This document shows positions 21,511 through 32,819 of a DNA stretch of 64,000 nucleotides, piece after piece. Source of the stretch: Mixophyes australis (Eukaryota; Chordata; Amphibia; Anura; Limnodynastidae). How positions within the stretch are numbered: position 1 is the first letter of the stretch; every line of letters starts with the position of its first letter. The position numbers and the translations under genes were made by a program. The notes below the pieces were generated by a model that saw nothing but the letters and a program-made list of their open reading frames with translations, was not told the DNA's origin and did no database searches. The DNA is taken from assembly GCA_036250195.1 (NCBI GenBank), contig JAVHZZ010000005.1, forward strand, positions 178,543,448-178,607,447. The letters run 5' to 3'.

Positions 21511-22898
21511 CATCCCACATGTAAATCATGGCTAAATATCTTAGCAATAGGTGTGTGGAAGATATAATTCATAAGTGTAAGATTTTATAAGACCTATTTA
21601 AATGTTCAATTTGCTTTCATTATAGTCAATTGGCATTCCTTTTAGTACATCCAGTTTTCAATCCATTTGAATTATAATAACCTGACCAGTCTCCCTTATG
21701 ATTTCATGTGGGATTCTAAGAGAGTCCCTTAAAACCAGAGGAGTGACAGCTGGGGGCAGGACCTATGTTGCAGCAGTTCCTTTTCAATGTTGTTCTATGT
21801 TATGACAATTCCACTTTGGATAGGTTATGGTCCTGATCCCCACAGGATCTGCAGACCTCTTTGGTATAGAATTTAGCTGACTTAATGATCAGTCCCACCG
21901 ATGGTAAATCAACAGGACTTCGGATGGACTTCAGTGTTATGCAAGATGGTACATCCCACCCCTTAAAAATAATTCCTTAAAAAGATATGTCTAGTGCAAT
22001 CCCATTTCAGTGCCAATGTGCTGCTTTTATAGCTCAAATGAAAAGTATTAGTAGGTCAGATGGAAGTGTATCAGTTGTGTTTAAAAACAACAAAAAAAGT
22101 ACCCTTACATGTGCTCAATAATTTAGGAAACTAATAGCAGACGTTTGAGATATTCATGAAAAAAGCACAAAGAAAATAACAAAATCTGAATGCTGTTTTA
22201 TCGGTATAAAAAAAAATAAAAACACATTTTCTTTGCATTTATCCACTGAGTAGGATTCTTAACTTTTTATGATATATGTGATGTAGTTGATAAAAAGGTG
22301 TTTAAAACAAACAAACTAAACTAGAAACTGGTTTGTATATACAAAAAAAAAAAAAAACATTTATTGGTACAATAATAAAAATAGCTAGAACCATAGAGGG
22401 ACTTTCTTGCTAAATTTCAGCAAGCAGAGTAATCGCAAAGATACATTAAATAAGAGACATAACTGGAAATCCAAAATCCATCTGGAAAGTTGTGGGAAAA
22501 GTATTCACAAATGGGTAATGGATTTTAATCACAAAGCTATTTCTCAGTTTTAAAAACTGATGTACGGTTTCATATGCAATTGGAGATGGTAAGAAATCAA
22601 CAGAATTATTTTGACAATAGGATGGTTTTAGATCTCGTTGCTACACTCAGTACTAGTGTGTAATAATCTTTTTTTCGCACCAAGGGCATGAAAATAGATG
22701 ATATTTCATTTATGTCCAGCCAAGTAGTAGTAATCTTCACAGTCTGACTTGTTTTATCTAGAAATGGTCCTTAATCACTGTATTTTCCCCAAAGAATGGT
22801 GCTATATATAGTAGAGCTTATTTTGCTACATTTCTCCTCCTCTTCTCCATATAACTGTAAAGTTCCCATGTCCATGCTGTCAGCAGTTCTACTGGAAC

Positions 22899-23164
22899 CA
22901 GTGGCGGATCGCCCCCCCCTGGCAGGGGCTTGCTGCCGACAGCTACACACTGTGCAGGTCTGTTCAGCAGTGACAGTGTGCTGCCCGGCTGCTCTGATTG
23001 TGTTTTAAACACAATCAGAGCAGCAGGACAGCACATTGTCACTGCTGAACGGACCTGCACATACTGTGCAGCCGCCGGCAGCCTTAGAAGTCGGAAAGGG
23101 GGCGGGGCCTAAATTGCCCCCCCTACATCGCCCGAGGTATAATAATTTCCTAGATCCGCCCCTG
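22899..23164. mobile_element. hAT MITE with 8-bp TSD
   Basis: A 266-bp palindromic element starts CAGTGGCGGATC and ends GATCCGCCCCTG. It is flanked on both sides by actggaac (22891-22898 and 23165-23172), an exact 8-bp hAT-type TSD. The inner arms mirror each other around gtgttttaaacac. Confidence 0.9.
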
Positions 23165-24400
23165 ACTGGAACTTGCATCTACTGATGACTTCAGTTCCAG
23201 GGCTCACTGCTTGAGGGTTGTCGGTAAATTGAAGATGCAGATTGTCCACACAGATTGTCCTGTCAGCTGTTTCACCAACCTGCATCTGCAGAAGTTTAAA
23301 GTCTGACTGTGAGCCCTTGAGTGTCATGGGGATGCAGGGGTGAGATTCTCCCGCAGGGGTCCTGGGTACGGAGTCTAAGAATCCTGTAGTGCTATTAGTT
23401 GAGAATAGGGAATTTATTGGAAAAATAAAACATTTCCATTGAGTTCTTTAATACGTTGGTTTCAATGTTTTTTATTTCTTCACATTTTCTGAACTCACAC
23501 TATTTCTTTTTTTGTTTTTAATATTTCGGCAACATACCTTGATAATAAAGGCTGATTGCCCTTTAATAAGTACAATCAGTATAGCCCAAAGATACTTCAC
23601 CGATTTTAATAATAACTAATAAAATTTACATTTTTGTGCATTTGATCACCTGCAGTGCTTTTGCTTATTCCAACTCTGGTCTTTTAGTGTTATGGTTCTT
23701 TAATACGTTCCAGCCTTCACTGTATCTTCAGATGTTCAAGTGTTCTCCTAGATTTGTCTAGCTGCATATACATTATGTTGGCCAGCCCTACAATAGACTA
23801 GTGAAATGTTAATGTTTGGCTCAATCTACTGGAGTTTCCAAAGTGAACAGATTAGAAAAAATAATTGTTACTAGAGAAATAGCTACTTCAGATAGTTCCA
23901 TTCACAAATATTGATTGCCAGACTTTGGGGAGAGGAAGTAAAACATTGTTTGAATCAGCGGTTTTGGATATTTTTCCATCTCTTAGTACTGTGATTTCCA
24001 GCCTTTGCTGTTGTGAAACCGCTCCCAATATAGATGACACAGTTCATTTTTTTCATTATACACCTATATTAACATATTGTGATAATTTAAAACCAGAATC
24101 CTAATTAAGTTTATTTTGATAACCTGACTGAATTACAGCTGTTTCATTTGCAATAGAGTTTATATAATCCTAATGGCATATCAAATTTATTTTAAAACGT
24201 CTTGCAACACCTGTTCCTGATGTCGGGACACACAGGTTGGGAATGCTATCCAAAATTTCCATCTAATTATTCATACGGTTCCCTATTCAAAAAAAAAAAA
24301 AATGTGTTCATGTGAAAACTATATAACTAATGTATCTCTCTTCTGTTTGATTTAGCGAGTTATGTCTTAATTCGTTTTTTGTTTTGTGTTTCTATTCCAG

Positions 24401-24476
24401 GACTCTATGCCATTGTCTACATTGATTCTTGGTGACAAATCTGATACAACTTCAAGCTGTTTTGCACAGAGATTAG
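24401..24476 (+). CDS. PSMG4: PSMG4 exon 2
   Basis: Acceptor tctattccag and donor gtgtgt enclose 76 bases. They encode DSMPLSTLILGDKSDTTSS and then CFAQRL, which aligns with the human GDTSDTTSTGLAQRL segment. The exon leaves in phase 1. Confidence 0.95.
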
Positions 24477-24949
24477 GTGTGTATCAGTTACCTCTGTGTT
24501 TTACTGCTTTTGCACAGTTTTTCCTTGTTGACCAACTACATTTAATCCTTTTGTGTGTTTTAATTTTTTTTTCTCTTTTACACTTAAAACTCAACCCAAA
24601 ATTGAAAATGTAGTCTCACAAGTTAAATATTAAACTACACAATATTATTTGTTGTCTACACAATATTATTTGTTGTCAATCAGCGTCACGCTGTCTGAAT
24701 TAAAAACGCTAATTTAACAGGAATAAAGAGGCAGATATTCTGAAGAATGCCATATCTCAGGTCTGTGATTGTGTAACTGATGGAATTCTTAGGTTTGAGT
24801 GTAATTAACCTTTAACTGTGCTCGTCACTTAGCAGTGTAAAAGATGTTGGTCTTTGTATGTTTACAATAATTAGCCAAACTTTGCCACATAATTAGAAAA
24901 CAGTAGGTAATAGGATAATTGTATAATTATACTGAAACCCTCTAACCAC

Positions 24950-25795
24950 TGTAGGAGGGGCTTTACGATGCTGCCAACACTGGACTCCTTAGCAGTTTCC
25001 AGAACAACATCCTTCTGGGTAACTGTCGCTGCTAGTGTGCCTCCGCCCTGACCTCTTCCTGGCCTATCGCACTGGCCAGAGCTGCTGGATAGCGGGCAGA
25101 GCGGTGTTACTGGAATGCTGGGTCCCAACCTCAAAACAGCCAGATAACGGATTGGATTTGTGTTTAATCTGCAGGTCACAGCAATAACAGTAGGGAAGTA
25201 GTCGTCAGGCAGGCTCTTGAAGCAAATGAGGTTTATTAGCTCAAGTGTCCAAATAAGGACAGTTCACAATAGTGTATGGTACTAGCGATCAGAAGGTCAG
25301 ATAGACCAATAATACATTACATAGTCAAACAGAGCTCCTTTTTATACAAATTCTGACACAAATCCTGGCAGGGTGTAAACATGCCCACTGATCCGAGATG
25401 GCTCCGCAAAGACTGATAAATCACATTCAATAATTTAGCACCAGGATATAATATAAGCTTGCATCTAACACAGATTAACTTTCACACCAACCTGATTTCC
25501 TCAAATGTGCTATCTCTAACAAGACATGCACACAGGTAACGACCCTCTGCCAGGCTTTCAGGCCAAAGCAAGTGTTTGTCATTTCACATGAAAATACTAC
25601 TTAGCATCTCCTGCTATCAGCAAAACAGACTTCCACTAACAAATGGCTATTGCATCAGAATTCAGTACATTTCTAATACACAAATATAACACAGCATCAA
25701 AATCAGTACATTTGCAATTAAATAAATTAGCGCACTACGCTAATAATTTAAATATACTTATACAATAATTTATTTATAAGTGATCCGGCCGCAAC
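24950..25795 (+). mobile_element. Partial LTR, sister of the solo LTR at 30.5 kb
   Basis: The sequence from ctgccaacactggactcctta through taatctgcaggtcac and ccctctgccaggctttcaggc to the end agtgatccggccgcaac parallels the LTR at 30513-31662. The first roughly 110 bp of the LTR are missing. Confidence 0.75.
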
Positions 25796-25828
25796 GGGCC
25801 ATTTTGAGACTTTCAAAGTTTGCATATA

Positions 25829-26939
25829 CACTGATCAGCCAGAACATTAAAGCCACTGACAAGTGAAGTGAATAACATTGATTATCTTGTTACAATGGCA
25901 CCTGTGAAGGGGTGGGATATATTAGGCAGCAAGTGAACAGTCCATTCTTTAAGTTGATGTGTTGGAAGCAGGAAAAATGGGTAACCGTAAGCATCTGAGC
26001 AACTTTGACAAGGGCGAAATTGTGATGGCTAGACGACTAGATCAGAGCATCCATAAAACTGCAGGTCTTGTGTGGTGTTCCTGGTCTACATTGGATAGTA
26101 CCTACCAACAGTGGCCCAAGGAAGGACAACCAGTGAAACGACGACAGGGTCATGTGTGCCCAAGTGTCATTTATGCACATGAGTGCGAAGGCTAGCCTAT
26201 CTGGTTCGATCCCACAGAAGAGCTACTGTAGCAAAAATTGCTGAAAAATTACTGCTGGTTATGATGGAAAGGTGTCGGAACACTGTATCGCAGCTTACTA
26301 CGTAGACGCAGACTAGTTAGAGTGACCATTCTGACCCCTGTACACCGCCGAAAGCACCTACAAAGGGCATGTGACCGCTAGAACTGAAGCATTGAGCAAT
26401 GAAAGAAGGTGGCCTGGTTTGATGATACACGTTTTCTTTTACATCACGTGGATGGCTGTGTGTGTGTGTGTCGTTTACCTGGAGCAGAGAGAGCACCAGG
26501 ATACACTATGGGGGAGAAGGCAAGTCGGCGAAGGAAGTGTGATGCTCTGAGCAGTGTTTTGCTTGGAAACCTTACTTTGCAACGGACCATCCACCTAGAC
26601 ATTGTTGCAGAACAAATACACCCCTTCGTGGCAATGGTATTCCCTGATGACAGTTGCCTCTTTCAGCAGCATAATGCACCCTGCCACACAGCAAAAAATG
26701 TTCAGTAATGGTTTGAGAAACATGACATCCAAATTCCCCAGATCTCAAAGCGATCGAGTATCTGTGGTATGTGCTGGAAAAAGTGCGAGCCATGGAGGCC
26801 ACAACTTAAAGGATCTACTGCTAACTTCTTTGTGTCAGATGCCACAAGACAGCTTAAGTGGTCAACAGATCAGAGCTCTTTTGGCGGCACAAGGGGGATC
26901 TACACAATATTAGGCATTTTATGTTGTGGCTGATTGATG
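25829..26939 (+). mobile_element. Tc1-like transposon, full length but inactive
   Basis: Ends cactgatcagcc and ggctgattgatg are inverted and flanked by TA, giving a 1.11-kb element of normal Tc1 size. Frames at 25959-26195, 26409-26708 and 26602-26913 carry the transposase in pieces: an N-terminal helix-turn-helix ([16 protein letters not shown]), the block FQQHNAPCHTAK and the C-terminal LKDLLLTSLCQMPQ. The family motif QQDNAPCHTA has its catalytic Asp changed to His here, and frameshifts separate the parts. Confidence 0.88.
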
Positions 26940-27047
26940 TATAGAAATGTGAAAAAGTAGTACACCCTCTTCAGAATCTGTGTTTATACATGTAAGTACA
27001 TTATTAACAATCTTTTAGTCTTCATCAAACCCTACAATATGATAAAA

Positions 27048-27475
27048 TTGTAAAGATTCCTCGGCGCTAGGAGAGTATAATGTATGAATAGTGTAGTTTA
27101 ATTAGCATACAGCAGGCTGGTATGGTTCTGGCCAGACCAATAAACACAGCAATACAATATGGTAAATCACACTAAACATCGGTATTAAATAATTAATACC
27201 GATGTTTAGTGTGATTTACCATATTGTATTGCTGTGTTTATTGGTCTTAATACCGATGTTTAGTGTGATTTACCATATTGTATTGCTGTGTTTATTGGTC
27301 TGGCCAGAACCATACCAGCCTGCTGTATGCTAATTAAACTACACTATTCATACATTATACTCTCCTAGCGCCGAGGAATCTTTACAATTATATCAGCCCA
27401 CTATAGTGATAAGGGGTTCCCTACTTTCCTCTGGCAGCTTTATCCATTACAGAGGTGCTGCACTACACCATATGT
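27048..27475. mobile_element. Foldback insertion with 16-bp TSD
   Basis: Exact 16-bp direct repeats cctacaatatgataaa (27032-27047 and 27476-27491) flank a 428-bp insert. Most of it is a long inverted repeat: the left arm from about 27048 to 27188 is mirrored up to 27393, centred near 27190. A 54-bp part of the right arm is duplicated (27193-27246 and 27247-27300). The unpaired remainder is the 80 bp at 27396-27475. Confidence 0.85.
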
Positions 27476-29529
27476 CCTACAATATGATAAACCTAATTTA
27501 ATGTGACACATTAGATTTTACATTATTTATTTAGCAAAAAATAAGTGAAGATGCCATGTGTGAAAAAGTAAGTACAGCCCTAAAGTTTCCATATCCATAA
27601 AGACGGCCATTTGAGCAAGTTGCTGCTAATCAAGCGCACTTCCTCTATATAAAAGCAAAACATTTTGATAGTTCTGGCTGGAGCATTTGTTTGTTAATAC
27701 CACATCAAGTAGAAGACAACTAAAATTATCTTAAAGTAGTACTTATTTTTGCTCATGAGTCTGGAAAGGGTTTTAAACAATCTAATGTCCATCATTCTAC
27801 AGTGAGAAAAACTACTTACAAAGGCAGAACATTTAAGAACGTTGCCAATCTTCCCATCAGTGGGATTCCCATCTAATACAGCCACATATCAGTATGTTGC
27901 TCAGAGAGTTTGTAAAGAACCCAAAAGCTATATCCAGGGATCTACAGGACTCTGCCAGCACAGTATATTGTAAAAAAAATGTAGAAAAAATTGCAGCTTC
28001 ATTTTGGAAAATGTTATCTGATTAGAACACAAGACTTTCTAGAACAATGATGCTTCACTATATAACTTTGTACAACAATTTATGAAGACAAGTTTTTTTC
28101 TTTTTTTTTCTTTATTAAGCCACAACACGAATATTTAATGTATCGTCTTCTTATCGTTGTGTGGAATTCCAATGTGCTATTTCTTTTTTTCTTCAAACTG
28201 TATGTCTTTGTGCACTAGCTGGAGTCCAGCATTAGAGCAGAGGGCTATAATATTTTAGAGCAAGGTCAGTTCCTCACCACCTTGAGAAAGAATGTTGATA
28301 CGTGTTTGTGGCAGAACCTGTGGGAGTCCTATCATGAGAGCAGAAAGAGATTGGTCTTCTCTTCCTGGACAATCATGGGAATTCTGTCTGTAAGGTAGCA
28401 GCATCCCTGATGGTGAAATAAATAGAATATACAGTGTATATATATTCTATCTATTTAGTGTGAATGGCATATTCTTGCTATTTTATTAAGTCAATAAAAT
28501 GTAATCCCCCAGGGTCCTTTTCCAGGGTCTCCTTTTCTCTCCCATTTGAGCAATTCAACAGGGTTAATGCAGACATACATAAACAAGTTGTTTGACGAAA
28601 TCTGTGTTATATGCTTGTTGAATATGGAACTCTAGAGAGTGCTATTGTAATAGGGCTCACTGGGTTTCGTCGACAAGGAGCTTCACTGCTTTTCTATTTT
28701 TTTTTTGTTTAGTTCTAAGCAAATACATATTTACACTAGATCAGTGTTTTGAAGCTTTCATCAAAATGGACATCTAGTTCATGCATTATTTTTGAATTAC
28801 AGAAAGAACATAACAGATGTTTGAAGCACTATTATATTCTATTTTAATAAGCAATACTTATCACAAAAATACTATACCATTTTATTTATTTCTCTTCCTT
28901 CACTACACGTGGATGTACGTGCGGGGCGGGGGGATAATACTATATCTGAGTTCTACACCAATATAAGACTAAGGCGCATCGAGCAATCACCTGTGGTTAA
29001 TTGAAACATAGATGGATTGTTACATTTGTAGATTCTTGTATACAGTTATATAATGAAGCTCCATTACTCTGGTTTGTAGATATTTGTATGTAAGGTGTTG
29101 GTGGCACCTTGGTTATAGGCTGAATGGCATCAATGTGGAGCACTTGGAAAGTTTCTTTGGGCAGAGGATATTGTTCCAGAAACAGACAAGACCAAAATGG
29201 TGGCGTTTACTCTTAATGCACAAAGCCATGTTTGGTGAATACCAAACACAATGTGTTAGCAGAAGTACCTCATGCTGCAAAACATGGTCGTGGACGTGTG
29301 ATAATTTTGGATTAATTTGCAGCTCAAAACCTGGATACCTTGCAATCGCTGAGTCCACCATGAATGCCTCGCCAGAGTATTTTACAGAAAAATGTTAGGC
29401 GATCTGTCTGACAACTGAAGTTTGGTTGAAATTTGAATCATGTAACAAGACAGATACACCAGCAAATTTACAACAGAATGGCTGAAACAAACTAATCAAG
29501 GCATTGAATTCACTGACACACTTACCTAT

Positions 29530-29822
29530 CATCATCACCATTTATTTATATAGCGCCACAAATTCTGCAGCGGCGTACAGAGAATATTCATTCACAGTCT
29601 CTGCTCCAATGGAGCTTAACGTCCAAATTCCCTTAGCACACATATTAGGGATCATTTTGTCAGCAGCCAATTAAATTACCAGTATGTTTTTGGAGGGTGG
29701 GATGAAACCGGAGCACCCAGAGAAAACACAGGGCCAATATACAAACTCCACTCAGATACGGCCCTGTTCGGGAATCAAACTCATGAGGCAGAAGTGCTAA
29801 CCACTGAGTCACCATGCTGCCC
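29530..29822 (-). mobile_element. V-SINE-like tRNA-derived SINE
   Basis: On the minus strand the unit starts with a tRNA-like head (ggtgactcagtggttagcac), continues through the conserved central phrase gtttcatcccaccctccaaa and ends in the tail gcgctatataaataaatggt. The same family is at 42903-43200 on the plus strand. Confidence 0.8.
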
Positions 29823-29829
29823 ATCGTAT

Positions 29830-30245
29830 ATATCTGACCTCATCATGAGATGCACTTTCCCTCTTCCATATCTGCCTCTGACCTGCTCTTTCCATCCTCT
29901 GATAGCTACCACTTCTGTCTACTAGACTTCTCTCATAGTGCTCTTCACTTATGGATCTCCCTCCTGTACCTGACCAGACTTTCCCCTGCCTTTAATGACT
30001 CAAAACCCACCTTAAACTACTCCATCTGGATGTACCACTAACTACAGTTCCAATCTCCACTCTGAATCCCACTATCTCCTATTGTCACAGCATTACCCTT
30101 TACCTCTAGACTGTAAGGTCTCATAAGCTAGGCCCTCTAGCTCACATCTGCACCTTCTTGTATGTACTTACTCTGTTTCACGTATGATTTGTTATTCTGA
30201 CTGCTGTTTTGTGGTGCCTTATGCCTTACAAGTAACAATGATTAG
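29830..30245 (+). mobile_element. Possible LINE 3' tail
   Basis: The phrase ctagactgtaaggtctcataa with aggccctctagctcac and ccttcttgtatgtact resembles the 3' end of frog LINE copies, and the upstream bases can be read as a decayed RT C-terminus. No frame is intact. Confidence 0.35.
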
Positions 30246-30512
30246 TTACTGCTGCTAAAAGTGGTTTTACAAACTACTGTATCATGAGATGTACTTACTT
30301 TTTTACACATGGCTTCTTTGTGCTGAAAGTAATAAAGTCTGTTTGTATTGTCACATGACACTAAGCTTGCTCAGAACTGTAAATCAGGTAATGCATTTTA
30401 CACTTTTCTCCCTCCACTTCAGAATATATTTTTCCAAGGTTTACCCAGTAACTGGATAGCTACCAACTCCAAATCTGCTCCTTTATGCTTATTTCTAAAA
30501 GCTTTAGGATAG

Positions 30513-31662
30513 TGTGACAGGATGGGCCACCTATGACACCCTGTCTGTTACTGCTGGGAACCAGCTGGGCTTAATTTGCCGCTGTTCCCTTTCGCTATCC
30601 CAAATGCGTCCTCTTGCGGCAGTAGGAAGGGCTTATAAATGCTGCCACCACTGGACTCCTTATCGGCATCCAGAACCAGGTTTCTTCTGGGTAACTGACG
30701 CTGCGAGTGTACTCCATTACTGGTGTACCTGGGCTGGTACTCCTGACCTCTTCCTATAGATCAGGGTTGCTGTGGATGGATCCCCCCCTGGCCTATCATA
30801 CTGACCAGGGCTGCAAGGTAGCAGGCAGAGCGGTGGTACCGGAAAAGCTGGGTCCAACCTTGGAAACAGCCGGAGAACGGATTAGATTTAGGGTCTAATC
30901 TGCAGGTCACATGAATATAGCAATATTGAAGATGTTTTTAAAGCAGGTCTTTGAAGCAAGTGATGTTTATTTGCTCTCACACAGGTTGGAGGGTCCAGTG
31001 ATCATATCAGATGAAACAAGAAGAACAACTTTTCAATACAAGCCAGTGCCTTTTATACAGTTTAGACACAGGCTATTTTTAGAATCAGGAAGCAATGTGT
31101 TTATACAAACATGGATTTACATTCATTGCAAAGCCAACAGTATTTACACTTATCTATGAAATTCTAGAGACGCTGTGATGTCCTGCATCACATGCTGTTT
31201 ACAATGTTCAGAAAGGTTTGAACACTCTTGACAAAAGGCCACACAGTAATGACCCCTTGCTGGGCCTTTGGCCAGAGCAGGTATTTGACACTTCATCACA
31301 AAACTTAGTTAGCAATTCCTGCTATCAGACTCCCTCCCCATATGCCTAATTTGAGGTTTCCACTAACAACGTTACAAACCCCAAACAGTGACACTTCCAT
31401 ACAAAACACATCCCAATACACAAAACACCTCCATCCACAAAGGCTCGTATCGCATATATACATCAGAAATAAGGCATTTCCTTTAGAAAGGTTAAAACGG
31501 AAAAACAAATTTTCTACCCTGGTCTCAGAAATAACGATTTCCTATCTCAAAATATACACAATATCAAAAATAAGTGCATGTGTAATTATATAAATACATG
31601 CCCTGAGCTATTTCCTTTAAATACATTTATACCAGAAGTTATTTATCAGTGATCCAGTCACA
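30513..31662 (+). mobile_element. Solo LTR with 5-bp TSD
   Basis: A 1,150-bp block begins TGTGAC and ends GTCACA, the inverted ends of an LTR, and is flanked by gatag on both sides (30508-30512 and 31663-31667). No internal retroelement sequence adjoins either side, so it is a solo LTR left by recombination. Short frames inside it (30514-30759, 30911-31159) have no recognisable protein. Confidence 0.85.
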
Positions 31663-31686
31663 GATAGTTTGAGAGCTTTGTAGAAG

Positions 31687-31704
31687 GGGGGGGGGGGGGG
31701 GGGG
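31687..31704. repeat. G homopolymer
   Basis: A run of about 18 G residues. Confidence 0.9.
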
Positions 31705-32819
31705 AAGGTGCTTATTGTTGCATGTAAGGTATTGTAGGTATGGCTGCAGAGTTCCTACCCCAAAGAAAATTTTGTGCTAGAACATGTTAGATAAAACACT
31801 TTACTAGAGCTTGCATCTAGCAAAAGATTAAAAGATAACTCCATCCAAATATGAAAATATATATTTTTATTTTATATTAACTGATTAAACTCCACCAAAA
31901 ACTATATATAGTTGAACCATTAATTTTTTTAAAAAAAATAATGGGGTGGCTTGGATGCTTGGATGCAGAAAAAGCAGGAAGCATATGTTAGAGCTTCTAT
32001 TAGATCACTATTAAATATCTCCAAACTTTGTAAAAGGAAAAAACCCAGCTAAATCTTGCCAGTAAACCTTTACAAGAGGTCTGTAAATCCTGACAGACAT
32101 AACTGAAGTTATACCAACAAAATCGCCTGACTGAGCCACTCTGGTTCCCATATGTCATTTTTTTCTAGTGCCAGATCAAGAAAGTCAAACTGCATGTCCG
32201 CTTATACGATCAGAAAGACAGCTTTGGAACGAGAGCTCTGACTCCGGCTCTAGCACAGTTTCTCAGATTATCATGTGTGGCTTGGAGTCTTGGCAACACC
32301 TACTACAGTAGTGGTGAGCCACAGGCGGCCCACAGCTGCTTCACCTGCGGCTCCCAGCCACAGCCTGAGCTGTGTCCTCATACAGAGCCATTTAACCTAG
32401 TCCACAGACTGCTCTGTTGGTGCTTGGTCAAGCCATCCATCACAATTACGAAATACAAGAAATCGCATACCAAGAGACTTCTCAAGGACGTTCTCACAGG
32501 AAACTAGACCAGATTTCCCCCAAAGCCATGGAGGATCAGACTCTGGAGATGACAAATCTGCCTCTGTTACTCAACTTTCTATCATTAAGCAACAAGATGA
32601 ATGAACAATGATTCTCAATTCATTCTGATAGAGCGCTCCCCACACTCTAAGCCAAGGTTAATACTTTTGAAAATTGTAAGGGTCAGGTAGAGAGGAGGGT
32701 AGAAACATAGTAACCTGTCAGAGCAATATGGAAGAGGATGTAACCTAAAGCACCAAGCTCCTCCTTGCAACAGTCACCCCATTGTTTGAATTACTTGCTG
32801 GCTAGATTTCTATCCATGG

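Larger units (their letters stand above)
17785..24400 (+). other. PSMG4 intron 1
   Basis: Contains the 42-bp minisatellite (18285-18830), a TG/TA microsatellite, a roughly 190-bp repeat in direct and inverted copies, an L2 LINE and a hAT MITE at 22899-23164. The segments 19690-20500, 21530-22890 and 23170-24400 show nothing recognised. Confidence 0.5.
26942..30360 (+). mobile_element. Second Tc1-like element, heavily broken
   Basis: Left-end motif tgtgaaaaagtaagtaca near 27560 and right-end tgtacttacttttttacaca near 30290 look like decayed inverted termini. Between them, 27650-27980 decodes to an N-terminal DNA-binding region (AHESGKGFKQSNVHHSTVRK) and 29100-29420 to a catalytic-region relic with several frame changes. 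It has been split by a foldback insertion (27048-27475) and a SINE (29530-29822). The limits are approximate. Confidence 0.55.
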
